Shown: positions 46,462 through 60,135 of the stretch, piece by piece
Layout: each line of letters starts with the position of its first letter
Position numbering within the stretch: the stretch's first letter is position 1
Origin: Verticillium longisporum
Lineage: Eukaryota; Ascomycota; Sordariomycetes; Glomerellales; Plectosphaerellaceae
Direction: 5' to 3'
Assembly: GCA_019188255.1 (NCBI GenBank)
Contig: JAETXT010000002.1
Location: 5,766,001-5,830,000 of the forward strand
DNA length: 64,000 nt
The notes under the pieces: model-generated
The model's database searches: none
What the model was told of the DNA's origin: nothing
What the model saw: only the letters and a program-made list of their open reading frames with translations
Position numbers and translations under genes: made by a program

Positions 46462-46965
46462 TTAATTAATATTATATTTAATATAATATAGAATAGCTAG
46501 AGCTAGAGAAGTTAAGATCGATCCTATAAATAATATATTTATTATATATAAGCTTATCGATTACGTTTTATAAATAATTATAAAAATACTATTTTATTTT
46601 CAAGTATTTTAGGACTCTTATATAAGCTTAATAATAAGAAATTCCTTTATTATATAATCTAGAGGAATATTATCTACTTTAAGTATCTTAGGACTCCTAC
46701 GATTAAGATTATTATTAAGCTATATTATTAATTATAAAACCTAATAAACGAAGCTATATAGAATAGCTAATTATTTATATTAGAGCTTTATAAACTTAGC
46801 GATAATAAGCTCTTTAGATTATAGTAATAGCTCTATAATAGAGGTAGAGAGCGCTAAAAAGCTATAATAAGAGTTTAATATTATTCTAAAGGATACTAAT
46901 ATTATATACTTTATTTAGAAGGTTAAGAAGGATCTCGATATCGATTTTATTATAAATAGCGTAGA
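46462..46965. other. AT-rich segment with an inverted copy of the copy-B end
   Basis: No gene is seen. The last 145 bp or so (46,822-46,965) are the reverse complement of about 53,697-53,846, the stretch just left of pogo-type copy 2. It therefore represents an uninterrupted relative of that insertion site. Confidence 0.65.
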
Positions 46966-47974
46966 TATTAAGGGGGCTTTACTATTTATATAAACCCTAA
47001 TCTAGTACTTCCGCTACACTTATAAGCTCTAAATAGGTAGGGTATCTAATAAATCTTATAATAGTTAATTCTTAATTAATTCTTATCTACTTCTCTAAGT
47101 TACTACTACCTATATAAGTTAGATATACCTATTTACTCTTAGCGATTATATAAGCTATAGTTTATGTACTCCTAAGAGTAATAGATCCTAGATATCCTAG
47201 ATATTATTATCCTAATTATAGATTTCCCTAATATTAGTTTAATACTAGCTCTTCTTTTCTTTATAAATAGAATAGCTATAAGAACTAATATTAAGAGCTA
47301 TCGTTAAGGTTAATAGCTACTCTAATATACCTATAATTCTCTAGTCTCTAGTATATTAGATTTAGTCTTCTAGCCTTAAAATAAATAACCTAATAATAGG
47401 AAATAATAGGAAATAATAATTAGAAATAAGGAAAACATAGCTTAAGCTTATTATTCTTATAAGTACTAGGCCTCTAGTTCCTAGCGCTTTAAAATAATAA
47501 TATTATCTATAAATAGCTCTCTAAGGAAATAAACTAAATTATAATATAAATAATAAGAATATGCCTCTAGGTCCTAGAAATAAAGGAAATAAATTAGAAT
47601 CTAATAATAAATAATACTCTTATAATTACTAAATATATACTCTTAAGGCCTCTAAATCCTTAATACGTTAATAGAATATAATAGAATAATTATTAGCTTT
47701 TCGTAAAATCTATTAAAATAATTCCTAATAAATTAAATTACCCTTTAATAAGAATAATAAGATTAAACCGCTTTAATTAAATAGATTCTATAGAAGATCT
47801 ATATATCTTATTAATAAGTTTTAATAATTTTATTCTATTAATCTTTCTCTCTGTTTATATCGACTTCTTTAATTTTCGTAAACTAGCTTAATATATATAA
47901 ATAATACTTATATAATTAATAAATATTTATTTTTATTATTCTTATTTATTCGTTTTCTCTCTCTTCTTAGCCTC

Positions 47975-48795
47975 GATAATACCTCTTAAGTATAAGACCC
48001 CTACGCTTAAGCTTCTTAAGGCTAAGAGAATAGCTAAATATAAGAATATAATTAATATTAATCGTACGAGCTATTAATCTAATATATAGCGTATATATAT
48101 AGTAATATTTATAAGGTTCCCTATCTAAGTTATTTTAAATCTTATCTTATTAATAAGTAAACCGAAATTAGCGCTTTAAGCGCTTATTATAACTTAGATC
48201 TTAAAGGATCTTATTATTATAAATATACTTCTAAATATTTCTATAAACTAATATAAGCTCTTATAATTTATATTTCCTATATCTATAGCTTTAATAAATA
48301 TTATATTTAATTTTATTAATATATTTAAGTTTATTATAAAGTTTTTAGCTATTTATAATAAAAAGAATTAAATTATAAACTCTTATTCCTTTTTATTCCT
48401 TTAATTATTTAATTATATAATTAATTAATAATATAATTATAAGATCTAGAGAAATAATATACTATTATTAAAAGTATATTATAGATTATTAAGGAGGAGG
48501 ACGCTAAAGGGGGTAATAACTTTAATAAAGACCTTAATAATCTTAATAATATTAATTATAACGTAGCTAAGCGGGCTATAGCTCTATAGCTCTTTAACTA
48601 CCTCTAATAGGACTCCTTAGAATAATTAGACTCGGATTCTAAGATATTAGAAATTAAGGCCTAATTATTATATAATAGATCGGTTATTTTATTAATTTAG
48701 TAATCGAGGGGTAACTATTTTTATTATTTTAAAAATTATAGGGTAATCGTTTTTAAAGAATTATTATTTTTATTAATATTAATTATATTTATATT
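47975..48795 (+). pseudogene. Unidentified frame opposite pol, copy B
   Basis: Uninterrupted equivalent of the copy-A frame. After a Lys-rich start it continues through KEEDAKGGNN, then VAKRAIAL-LFNYL--DSLEQLDSDSKILE and on to the convergence with pol. Stops are TAA/TAG in former Gln positions, with a 2-bp slip in an AT microsatellite early in the frame. Product not recognised. Confidence 0.5.
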
Positions 48796-51665
48796 TTAAT
48801 TATCCTTTTCTTAATATTTAATTTAGCCTTTAATCTTAATTATAACTTTATTAGAGCTTATTAAAGCTTTTAGTATTTAGTTTAGAGCTCCTTTAATTAT
48901 TATATTTATAGGATTATCCCCTCTTATAATCTAGTAAGTTTTATTAACTTTATATTCTTTATAGCTTTATTATAATATTATAAGATCTATTATTAAGTAT
49001 TTCTTTATAATTATATTTAATTAAATAAAATATTCATAAAATAAGAAGCTATTAATATAGATAATTATTTATAAGAGTAATAAATCTAAGTATTTATAGA
49101 CCTTCTAGAATATCTATTTAAAGATATATATTATATTAAAACTATTAATTATATTATAGATTTCGCTAGCTAGAATTAAATATATAATCTATTTTTATTT
49201 AATAGATTATTAATAAAGAATATTATTATATATTATAAGTATATTCTTTTAATTATAAGAACGTTTATTATTAAAGAGGATAATATATTTAATTTAAGAA
49301 TTAAAGTCCTTATTATTAATAAAGGATCTATTAATAAATATATATAATTAAATAATTAATAGATCGAGGTATATATAATTTAAGCTATAGTTTATATTAT
49401 CGATCTATTATTATATATATTTATTAAGCTATTTAAAATTATCTTTCTCTAAGTTCCTAGCTTAAGAGGTTATAGTAAAATTAAAAGCTATTATAGGTTA
49501 ATAAATAGAAGCTTTATATATATTATAAGCTCTCTAAATAATAAATTATTATTCTAAATCTAATATCTTTAAAGTTATTTACTCTAAGCGATTATTTTAA
49601 CCTTTCTATAGAATTTTAAGATTATTAATTCCGATTTTAATAATATAGCTATTAAAGACGCTTTCTAAATTAGTATTTAGGATAGAAATAGGCTTTATTT
49701 AGAAGCTAACTCTTAAGAGCTCTATTTACTCTTTTTCTATAAATATAAGCTTTTTAAGGTTTAAGGTATTATTAGTCTATATTCTAATTAATCTAAAGCT
49801 CTCTCTAGCTCTAATTAATAAGAGATATATATTATAATTTATTAGAATTATTATTAAGCGCTCTCTATAATATTATTAATAAATTATAAATTAATAGAGG
49901 CTTAATTCTATAATTCTATAGAATAGCTTAGTAATATAGAAAATAATATTATTAAAGTATCTATATTATAGCTCTTTAAGAATATATAGTAGAATATTAT
50001 ATAGTAGATCTATAGAGCTCTAAGTATAAGCTTAATTAATATCCTAGAATATTAACTATTAATTATATTCTTATAATATTAATATAATTATTAAGATTAA
50101 TTATTAATTATATTATATAATCGTAAGCGATTATATTAATAAGGTCGTTTTCTCTTAATTATTATAGCTTTAAATTATTAATCTTAATTTCTTATATAGA
50201 GCTTAAGGGAAGCCTCTTATTTCTCTTATAAGCTAATATCTAAACATCTTAGTATTAAGGACTATAGATTTATTAATTAATACGATTATTCGTATTATTA
50301 AAAGCGGGTCGATCTCCTCTTAATTAGATTACTTAAATAGCTTCTTAAGGATTATTATTCTACCTTTATTATATAATTTAATAGCTAAGTTATAACCTTA
50401 TTTTTCCCTCTTTATAATAAATTAATATTTTATCTATAAACCCTTAATTATATTATTCTTATAATCTATAGAAATTATCTATAATAGATTCTAAGTATAT
50501 ATTATTATTAACTTTTTAGGTCTTCTATATTAATATAGCTAAATTAATTCTAAATATTTAAATACTTCTAAGTTCTCTAATATAAATACTTTTAGAATTT
50601 AGATTATAATTATCTCCTTAACTTCCTAATTTAATAATCTATTATATAGCTTAATATATATTCCTCTAAACTCTATTAAACTATTAATTATATTAATTAT
50701 AATTATTATATTAATAATTAATATAACTTTATAAAGTTTACTCTATTTCTCTTATTCATAGAATATTAAAATACAATTTCCTAGCTTTAATAATCTTAAT
50801 TATAATTATTTTATATTTAACGTTAATCTATTATATATATTTAATATATTATTAATCTTCTATTTAGTAACTATTTATTATAATTCCGCTATTACTTTAT
50901 TAATAGCTTTAATATATTATACTTATATTATTATAAATATTAAATTAGCGATTATCCTAAGTATAGTATTAAATATAAATAGTATTAATATTAGATTATT
51001 AAGCTTAATAATATCGTTTACTACCTTAATTACTCCCTAGAATAGCGATTCTAGGCTTATACTACGAGATTTAGCCTTTAAGATCTTATATATTCTACGT
51101 ATTAGCTTATAATAGCTCTTAACCTTATTTATTAATTAATAGGGCTCTATAAAGATCTAATAATAGGTTATACTTAAAAGGTATACCTCTACCCTAAATT
51201 CTATAGAAGCGAAGTTAATTCTAGTATTAATAATTATAATATCTAATAGTCCTAAGTATATATTTAATTAATACCTTTTAAGTACCTCCTCTATTATATA
51301 AGCCATAAAATTAAGAATAAAAGTTATAGATTAGAATTTAATATTTATATTAATTATATAATAAATAAGCTTTTTATTTAAATATATAATATTAATTAAA
51401 ATCTTATAATTAAAATCGATATTTAATTTTAAAGTAAATTTAAAATATTATAGAGATTTCCCTTTAATTTAATAATAATAATAGAAACGGTTTATTAGCT
51501 TTAAAATATTCTAGTTTATATTATAATCTCTTCTTTAGAATAAATTCTATAATTTCTTAATTAATAGATAGCTAAAACGTTTATAAACTTAATAAAGCTC
51601 TATTTCTATTAGAAATATTATTTTATTATTCTCTATTCTTATTATATATATAATCCTTAAATTAA
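48790..51665 (-). pseudogene. Retrotransposon pol relic (INT-RT-RNase H), copy B
   Basis: Collinear with the copy-A pol relic but without the LTR insertion. The integrase end lies near 51,600-50,650, the RT start near 50,290-50,150 and RNase H near 49,330-48,900, all minus strand and full of RIP stops. Confidence 0.82.
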
Positions 51666-53846
51666 TATAAGTTTTTATATCTAAGAAGAACTAAAGATAG
51701 CCCTATTTATAGAATATAAATATATATTCTTAGAGCTCCTTAATATACTTTATTAGCTTATTATATACATTATTTAAATAAACTCCAAGATTATCTATAT
51801 CCTTAATATAAAATAAGAATAGAGTATCTATTAAGATAATATAGAATATAAATATCTTAATTAATATTAGAATAATAATCTCCTCTATAATAGATATTAT
51901 ATTTCCTATTCTAAATCTTACTCTAGCCCCTATTCTCTATTTATTAATTATTAGGCCTAGAACTAGGGCTGTTAAGGCCCTAATCTATAAAGATTCTATT
52001 TAGAAACTAGTATTATACCTATATTAAGGATAATATTATATTATATAGAAGTATTATTAATCTAATATTAACTAAATAATTACTCTATTAAAGCTATCCT
52101 TTTAATTTCTTAATTATTCCCTCTAATTCTATATTAGAATAACTTATTTATTAGGAAGTATATTATATAATTATTTATTAATTCGCTTTTAGGATTAGAC
52201 CTATATAAATCCTCTATTCTTAGCCCTTTTAAATCTTTAGAATCTAAGCTTTTAATAAGCTCTATAGCTATTAAGAATTAATAATATCCTTTCTATTAAT
52301 CCTTATATACTTCCTATATATATTTCTATTACTCCTTTAAATATTATTATTCCTTAAGAGAATACTTTATCGATCTATAATTTAATTTAGAATATATTTA
52401 ATATTTTTAATTCTTAGAAATTTATTAATTATTAATTCTATAAAATAATTATTCTTTATAATCTCCTTTTCTATTAATTTAATAATAATTATTTCTATTT
52501 TTATAATACTTATTAATATAAAAATACTTAAATATTCTAATATTCTCTTCTACTTTTAATATACTCTTAAACTAAATAGATAATATATTAAAAAATTATT
52601 CTAGCTTTATTAATATAATCTTTAGCTCTAAGATACTTTAAACTACTTTTAGAATATTTATATAAAGATAGGTCTCCTCTTAGAATATTAAATTAAATAT
52701 TCTTTAATATTATTAAAGCTTATTTAGAAGGATTTAAATAATTTCTATATATAGCTTTCCTATATTCTTAAGCTCTATAATAATAGAATTAAATATTATA
52801 AAGCTTTAATTTATATAATATTAAGCTCTATTAATCTCTAAATCGAATTATTATTTAATCTTTAAATATATTTATTAAATTCCTATACTCTTATTTATAT
52901 ATTCTAAAAAGAAAACTTATATATATTCTAAAAATATATTTAAGAAAAGTATATAAAGCTATATATATTAAATCTATAAAAGCTTATATATATTTATAAG
53001 AATATATATTTTATTATCTAAGATATTATAAATCTCTTTAGAATAATTATTCTCTTTATTCTAGAATAATATAAATTATTTAATTATAGCTTTATCGATT
53101 AATAAGTTTATTAATTTATATAATAATAGAATATAATATTAAGTTAATAAATTCTTAATATTATTTAGAAATAAGGTTTTATTTTATTATAAATAAAGTA
53201 TAATTTCTTATTAATTAAATTATTTATTTTATTAATTAAATAACCTTAAAATATAAAATTAATAAAGATCTATCTTCTTATTTTATATAACTCGAATTTA
53301 GGATAATTAAATAATCCTTATTATAAATAATCGTTTATTATCTAATTATTCTTATTATTCCTCTATTCTATAGAATATTAAATTATAATTAATATTATTC
53401 TCTAATATATTAATATTGAATATCTCCTCTTATAATAATATTAGAATTAATCTCTTTAATATTTTAATATTTATTACCGTTAGAAGAGGGATCTTATAAT
53501 CTATAAAATATACTTTTAATACTCGAGAGATCGTTAAATTATAAGAATCGAAATCGTATTTACTCTAGCTTTAGAAATCTTTAATAAACGCCTCTAAGAA
53601 ATAAACTCCTTTTATATTTCTATATATATTTATTATTTTAATAATCTAAGTATTCTTAAGATCTATAAATATTAAATCTAATAATCCTAAGAACTATAAC
53701 TCTATATTATTTATAATAAAATTAATATTAAAATCCTTCTTAACCCTTTAAATAAAATATATAATATTAATATCTTTTAGAATAATATCGAATTCCTATT
53801 ATAGCTTCTTAATATTCTCTAGCTTTATTATAGAGCTATTATTATA

Positions 53847-55706
53847 ACGTAATCCACAAGCGAGTGGTTCACCCATGCGAGTGGTTCACTTCACCCCGAC
53901 CCGACAAACATTCCGAGGAAAACCTCAACCCAAACGCCGTAAATCAATTAAAATCACTCCTCCTCGTCTTTTGCAGACGATGAGATAGCTACCTGACAAG
54001 TTCTCGCGTTGTGGCCGGTCTTCCCGCATACGCTACAGCATCGTTTCTTCGGCTGGGACCACGACGCGGGACCCGGGTTCTGCAGCGTTTCCTCTTTTAT
54101 CTGGATATCTACTTCCTTCTGAGCAATCTTGTCCTGTCCCTCGCCTACAGCCATGCTTCCTCCTTCCCGGAGACGTAGCTTTTTGGCCCTCCGGCGTCGG
54201 CTTAGTGTAGCATTTTCCTCTCGAAGGATCATAACCTCTGACTTCAAAAGAGCGATCTGGTGCATAACACCCCGCGTCCCCTTCGCAAGATAGTCAACAG
54301 CATCTAAAATTGACGTTGGGGAGCTTCCCTGGTGGCGTGAGATTCGCCCTTTGATGAAGTCAGTCTGGGAACCTGCCTCGAGCAGGTTAGTGGGCGTCTT
54401 AGAGACCCAAGAATCACGCTCCCCGTGGGACGTCCCCGGAGGCGTCGTCGTCCTCAACCTCACATCCAGCTTTGACAGGACTGTTTCCGGGTTATGGGGG
54501 ACAAGCCCCGCTCCTCGAAAGCCTCCCTGGATGTTTTTTCTGTCATTGCTTGCTGAAATGCAGCCGAAAACGCCGGGAAGAAGTCCTCTTTGCTGATGTG
54601 CGTTGTACCCGCCCTCATCCTATCCTCGATTTGCCGACCGTATGCTTTCTTTAGTGGGCCAAAACACCCAACATCGAGAGGCTGGAGTAGATGTGACGAA
54701 TGAGGAGGCATACAGAGTGTGATGATGTTGTTCTCCTTGCAGTAGAGTTCGAAGTCGACCGAGTGGTGACTTTCGTGGCCATCCAGGATCAGTAGGCGAT
54801 AACCGCCCGAAGTACGGGACTTTGTATGCCTGTCAAAATGCCGAATCCATTCCAGACCAATATCATTCGTCGTCCAGCCGTTTGGAGATGTTGCGATTCT
54901 CCAGTCGCGAGAAATCGCGTCGTCCTGGTACCAGCTCGAGAGGTGGTACTTGCCCGAAACCACGATGAACGGCGGGACGGAGAAACCCAACGCGCCAACG
55001 CCCTGGATCACCGTAACCCATTCCCGGTTGCCTGGCTGCCTCATCTTCACATTGGACCGTCTTTCCGAACTGGTCACGACCATTCCGTTGGCGATAACGC
55101 CCATCTGGAAGCCGGTCTCGTCAAAGTTGTACATGTCAGCCTCTTGGATGCCGTACTTGGCGATCATGTTATGCACGAGGCGGAACCACGCGTTTATCGC
55201 GTCCGGATCTTCGCATTGGGCCCTCTTGTAGTCGTACTTGCGAAAGAAACGCGTCCGGAGCTCTGGTTGCCGTTTGACGAAGTTTGCGGCCCAGTTCTTC
55301 CCGACGCGTGGCGCGTCACGGTCGGCAAGCAGGCGATTCGCCATATCTCCGACCTCACCCAACCGGGGAGGGTAAGATCGCGCATCTAGGTCAAGGATAT
55401 ATTCGACAATAGTTTTCTCTTCTAGTACTGTTAATTTGGCAGAATTGGGCGGGCTTTCGCGTCGGGAGGGTTTGCCCTTCTGGCGTCGGAGGAGCGTCGT
55501 TAAGGGGACGGTGTAGATCCTCGCAGCACTCCGGGCGCTTAGGTTCGGGTCATTGTCCATAGCTTGGATAGCAAGGAATAATTGACCTTCTTTTGAAAGA
55601 GTCTCCATCGCGGGCGGAGGTGGAATCTGTAGAATTCAGGTGTAGGTCGTGGGCCCGGGCGAAGTGAACCACTCGCTTGGGTGAACCACTCGCTTGTGGA
55701 TTACGT
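53847..55706 (-). mobile_element. pogo/Fot1-type DNA transposon, copy 2 (inverted)
   Basis: 1,860 bp, the reverse complement of copy 1 except for one extra base in a homopolymer (T5 at 54,180-54,184). TIRs are 53,847-53,892 and 55,661-55,706, with TA at both edges (53,845-53,846 and 55,707-55,708). It has the same GC-normal composition inside RIP-ruined flanks. Its left flank is the end of retrotransposon B; its right flank is an unrelated Ty1/copia relic. Confidence 0.97.
53954..55608 (-). pseudogene. pogo/Fot1-type transposase, one frame break
   Basis: The first frame (55,608-54,460) gives the same 382 residues as copy 1, with the same DD35D triad. The break is at the same A6 run (54,534-54,539 on the plus strand). 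Past it the C-terminal frame stays open to 53,954, through a coiled region and the CCHC zinc knuckle. This copy is therefore one base away from a continuous frame of about 551 residues. Confidence 0.9.
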
Positions 55707-58308
55707 TATATCTATATAGGGTATTATAGGTTATTTTATTTAAGCCCTTAGTAAGTATATCTATTATATTATACTAAGTATATATATAAAAAAGCTATAT
55801 TTTCTTATCTTTTAATAGGTTTTAGTAATAATAGAATTACCTATCTATATATTTAACTCTTTTATAGAATTTAGGATTTTCAGTTATTTTCTTAGCTCCT
55901 TTATTATCTATTAATAAAGTAAGTATTTTAGGTTTATTTAAACCTAAGCCTTAATATATTTCTAAAAGAATAGAAAATATATATATAGCTTCCTTAGAGG
56001 CTTTATATAGAGCTATATATTTAGCTTTATAAATAAATAAAGCTATTACCTTTTATTTAATTAAAACCTAGCTTATAGGGTTATTAATTCCTAACTAGAA
56101 TATATATTTAGAAATAGAAGTTCTATCTTCTAATATATCGCTCTAGCTAGAATCACTATACCCTATTATATTTAGGGGTTTATTATAGGTATATATAAGA
56201 CCTATATCTAGATATTTATTTAAATAAGCCTATATTCTATTTAAAGTAATAGAATACTCTTTAGAGGGGTTACTTATATATCTAGAGCATTTATTCACTT
56301 AATAAGTAATATCTAGTCTACTATATAAGGCTAAATATAATAAAGAGCGTATTTCCTATTAATATTAAAGGATTTCTAAATTTATAGCTTATAAGGAATT
56401 TAGTATTAAAGCTATTTTTAATATATTAAGTATATCTATTACTATTAAATTCAATTTATTATATTTTATAAGAATTTTCTTATAATATACCTTTTAGGAT
56501 ATATATAGAAGCTTTTCTTCTTTATTTATAGTTATTTTATTACCTAAAAAGGTATTAATAAGTCCTAAATCTTTAAGACTTAATATAGCTTAAAGTTTAG
56601 CTTATATAATAGATATTATTTTAGCTATTCTAGCTATTATAATTATATCGTTAATATAATAGAGTAATATAGCCTTTAAAGGTAATATAAATATCCTTAA
56701 ATTAGATTCCAATACGTTAAAACCTAAGCTATTTAAAGCTCTAAGTAGATATTCGTACTAGAGCTTAGGGGACTATTTTAACCTATATAAGGCTTTATTT
56801 AGCTTATATATATAGTTTTCTCGTATAGAGAAACTAGTAAATTAAATAACGTATATATCCTTATCTATATCTATATAGATAAATATATTATTAATATCTA
56901 ACTATTTAAAATCCTAGCCTAGATTTAGACTTAATATAAAAGCTAGTCTATAGCTTTTAGGTCTATAGGTAGTACTAAAGGTCTCTAAGTAATCTATATT
57001 AATAATTTAGTTAAATCCCTAAACTATTTATCTAGTTTTATATTTTATTAGATTTTTATTTATATTATATTTTATTTTATAAACCTATCTACCCCTTAGT
57101 ATATTAGCTTCTTTAGGTAGGGTATTTTTATTAATTAAAGATTAAGTATTTTAATCTATTAATTACTAAAATTCTAAATTTATAGCTTTATTCTATTTAT
57201 CTTTATTATGGCTATTAATAGCTTAGCTATAAATAGTAGGTTCCTTTATATTATTTATAGTAAGGATATAGTTCTAGCCTAGGAAATTAAAGGAGTCCCC
57301 TAATAGTATATCTAATATATTTAATAAATCGGCCGATTTTATATAGATATAATCTTTAGGGTTCTAAATTTTAGGAAGCTTTATAGTTATTCTTAGGTTT
57401 TTATTACTAATTATATTACTAATAGTAATTATATTATTACCTTTAGCTAGAGGTAAACCTATTATTTTATTTATTTCTAAATTAAATAATTTAAGGTCTT
57501 CTAAATTTAGAAGGTCCTTTTCTATTATTAAAGGTATAGATATAGGAGTAATAAATTTATTTTCTAATATATATATATCTCTAGTCTAGATAGCTTTCTT
57601 AGATTAAGTATTATATATTTTTATATTATCGATATTAGGTATTTTATTTTCTTTTAATTTATAAAGTATTTTAAACCCTATAGAGCTATTAGGAGTTCTA
57701 TTATATATATAGTAATATATACTATGTCTCCTTATAGATATAAGGGTAATCCTAAGTAAAAGATTAAGGACCTTATTTTATCTATTATAGTCCTTATAGC
57801 TCGTTCTATAAACCCTTATAGTATATAAGTATATCGTAGTTTTATTATATATTTTACTCCTATAAGCGTATTTTTAATGCTTTTATTTATTATTAATATT
57901 AAATTCCTTTATTTTATAATTAAGCTTATTATTTTCTATTTCTTAGCGGAACCTATTAAGCTTATTAGAAATAACTTCTTCTAATTTATTAGGTAATAGG
58001 AATATCTAGATATACTTAATATATTTATCTTTTATAAAGAGAATCTATTTTTTATTATTATAAGTTATAGGGGTTATAGGACCTACTAGGTCTATATATA
58101 GATTCTCTAGGTATATATATTCTTTATATTTATTAGGGGATATCTTATTTATTATATTAGTGAATTTACCCCTTTTATAGGCTTTATAATTTTCTATTTT
58201 ATATATAGCTATAATATCTATAGACCTCTTATATATAGATTTTAGGGCCTTTATATTATAATATATAAATCGAGTATATAAGGTATAAGCCTCTTCTAAA
58301 GATATTAT
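55707..58308 (-). mobile_element. Ty1/copia relic of a second family
   Basis: On the minus strand, ignoring RIP stops, three regions can be recognised. Left, near 56,150-55,980, is the RNase H region (GYSDSSW, then ILEDRTSISKYIF, ISW and KAKYIALYKASKEAIY). Near 56,860-56,720 is an RT block of the KLNKALYGLKQSP type. Near 58,200-58,030 is an integrase part (YKRGKF.., then ENLYIDLVGPI.P). The order INT-RT-RH is classic Ty1/copia, but the sequence differs from the A/B/C family. It is cut at the left by pogo-type copy 2 and at the right by copy C. No LTRs were identified. Confidence 0.85.
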
Positions 58309-59334
58309 TATTAAGAGGGCTTCACTACTTATATGAACCCTAATCTAGTACTTCCGCTATACTTACGAGCTCTAAATAGGTAGGGTATCTAATAAGTCTT
58401 ATAATAGTTAATTCTTAATTTTATTCTTATCTACTTCTCTAAATTACTATTACCTACGTGAGTTAGATATACCTATCTACTCTTAGCGATTATATAAGCC
58501 GTAGTTTATATACTCCTAAGAGCAATAGATCCTAGATATCCTAGATATCTTAGATATTACTGTCCTAATTATAGAGTTCCTTAATATTAATTTAATATTA
58601 GCTTTTCTTTTCTTTATAAATAGAATAGCTATAAGAACTAATATTAAGAGCTATCGCTAGGGTTAATAGCTACTCTAATATACTTATAATTCTCTAGTCT
58701 CTAATATATTAGATTTACTCTTCTAATCTTAAAGTAAATAGCCTAATAATAAGAAATAATAGGAAATCATAATTAAAAATAAGCAAAATATAGCTTAAGC
58801 TTACTATTCCTATAAACGTTAAGCCTCTAATTTCTAGCGCTTTAGAAAAATAGTATTATCTATAAATAGCTCTTTAAGGAAATAAACTAAATTATAATTT
58901 AAATAATAGGAATAGGCCTCTAAATCCTAGAAATAAAGGAAATAAATTAGAATCTAATAATAAATAGCGTTCTTATAATTACTAAATATATACTCCTAAA
59001 GCCTCTAAATCCCTAATATATTAATAGAATATAATATAATAATTATTAGCTTTTTATAGAATCTATTAGAATAATTCTTAATAAATTAAATTACCCTTTA
59101 ATAAGAATAATAGGATTAAACTACTTTAATTAAATAAGATCTATAAGAGATCTATATATCCTATTAATAAGTTTTAGTAATTCTATTCTATTAACCTTTC
59201 TCTCTCTTTATATTAATTTCTTTAATTTTTATAAGCTAGCTTAATATATATAAATAATACTTATATAATTAGTAAATATTTATTTTTATTATTCCTATTT
59301 ATTTATTTTCTTCTTATTCTAGCTACGATAATAC

Positions 59335-60135
59335 CTCCTAAGTATAAGACCTTTACCCCTAAAGCCTATAAGGCTAAGAGAGTAGCTAAATATAAGAATA
59401 TAATTAATATTAATCGTAAGAGCTATTAATTTAATATATAATATATATATATAATAATATTTATAAGGTTCCCTATCTAGGTTACTTTAAGTCTTATTTT
59501 ATAAATAAATAAACTAAAACTAGTACTTTAAGTATATATTACGATCTCGATCTGAAAGGATCTTATTATTATAAGTATACCTCTAAGTATTCTTATAAAC
59601 TAATATAAACTCTTATAATCTATATTTCCTATATCTATAGCTCTAATAAGTATTATCTTTAATCCTATTAATATATTTAAGCTTATTATAAAGTTTTTAG
59701 CTATTTATAATAAAAAGAATTAAGCTATAAGTTCCTATTCCTTTCTATTCCTTTAATTATCTAATTATATAATTAATTAATAATATAATTATAAGATCTA
59801 GAGAAATAGTATATTATTATTAAAAGTATATTATAGATTATTAAGGAGGAGGATACTAAAAGGGGTAATAACTCTAATAAAGACCTTAATAATTTTAATA
59901 ATATTAACTATAAAGCGGCTAAGCGGGCCGTAACTTTATAGCTCTTTAACTACCTCTAATAGGACTCCTTAGAGCAATTAGACTTAGATTCTAAGATCTT
60001 AAGATCTAAGGCCTAATTATTATATAGCGGATCGTTTATTTTATTAATTTAATAATTAAGGGGTAGCTATTTTTATTATTTTAATAATCGGGCTATTTTT
60101 AAGGAATTATTAATTTTAATTATATTTATATTTTA
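59335..60135 (+). pseudogene. Unidentified frame opposite pol, copy C
   Basis: Third version of the same frame, with a small AT-microsatellite slip like copy B. It supports the reconstruction: positions that are stops in one copy are often Gln or other codons in another. Product not recognised. Confidence 0.45.

Larger units (their letters stand above)
46966..53846 (-). mobile_element. Retrotransposon copy B, RIP-ruined, pol on minus strand
   Basis: Same order and orientation as copy A: LTR-like start (TATTAAGGGGGC), opposite-strand frame, pol relic, gag-like part. It lacks both copy-A insertions, so it shows the pre-insertion structure. It extends about 1,080 bp beyond the point where copy A is interrupted, and ends at the TA of pogo-type copy 2. 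Differences from copies A and C are almost all C/T or G/A. Confidence 0.9.

Noticed and set aside
44653..53846. Simple inversion of the spacer by recombination between the two inverted pogo-type copies
   Set aside because: Re-inverting the spacer does not restore either expected flank continuation as judged from copy B and the 46.8-kb relative, so a single inversion does not explain the junctions.
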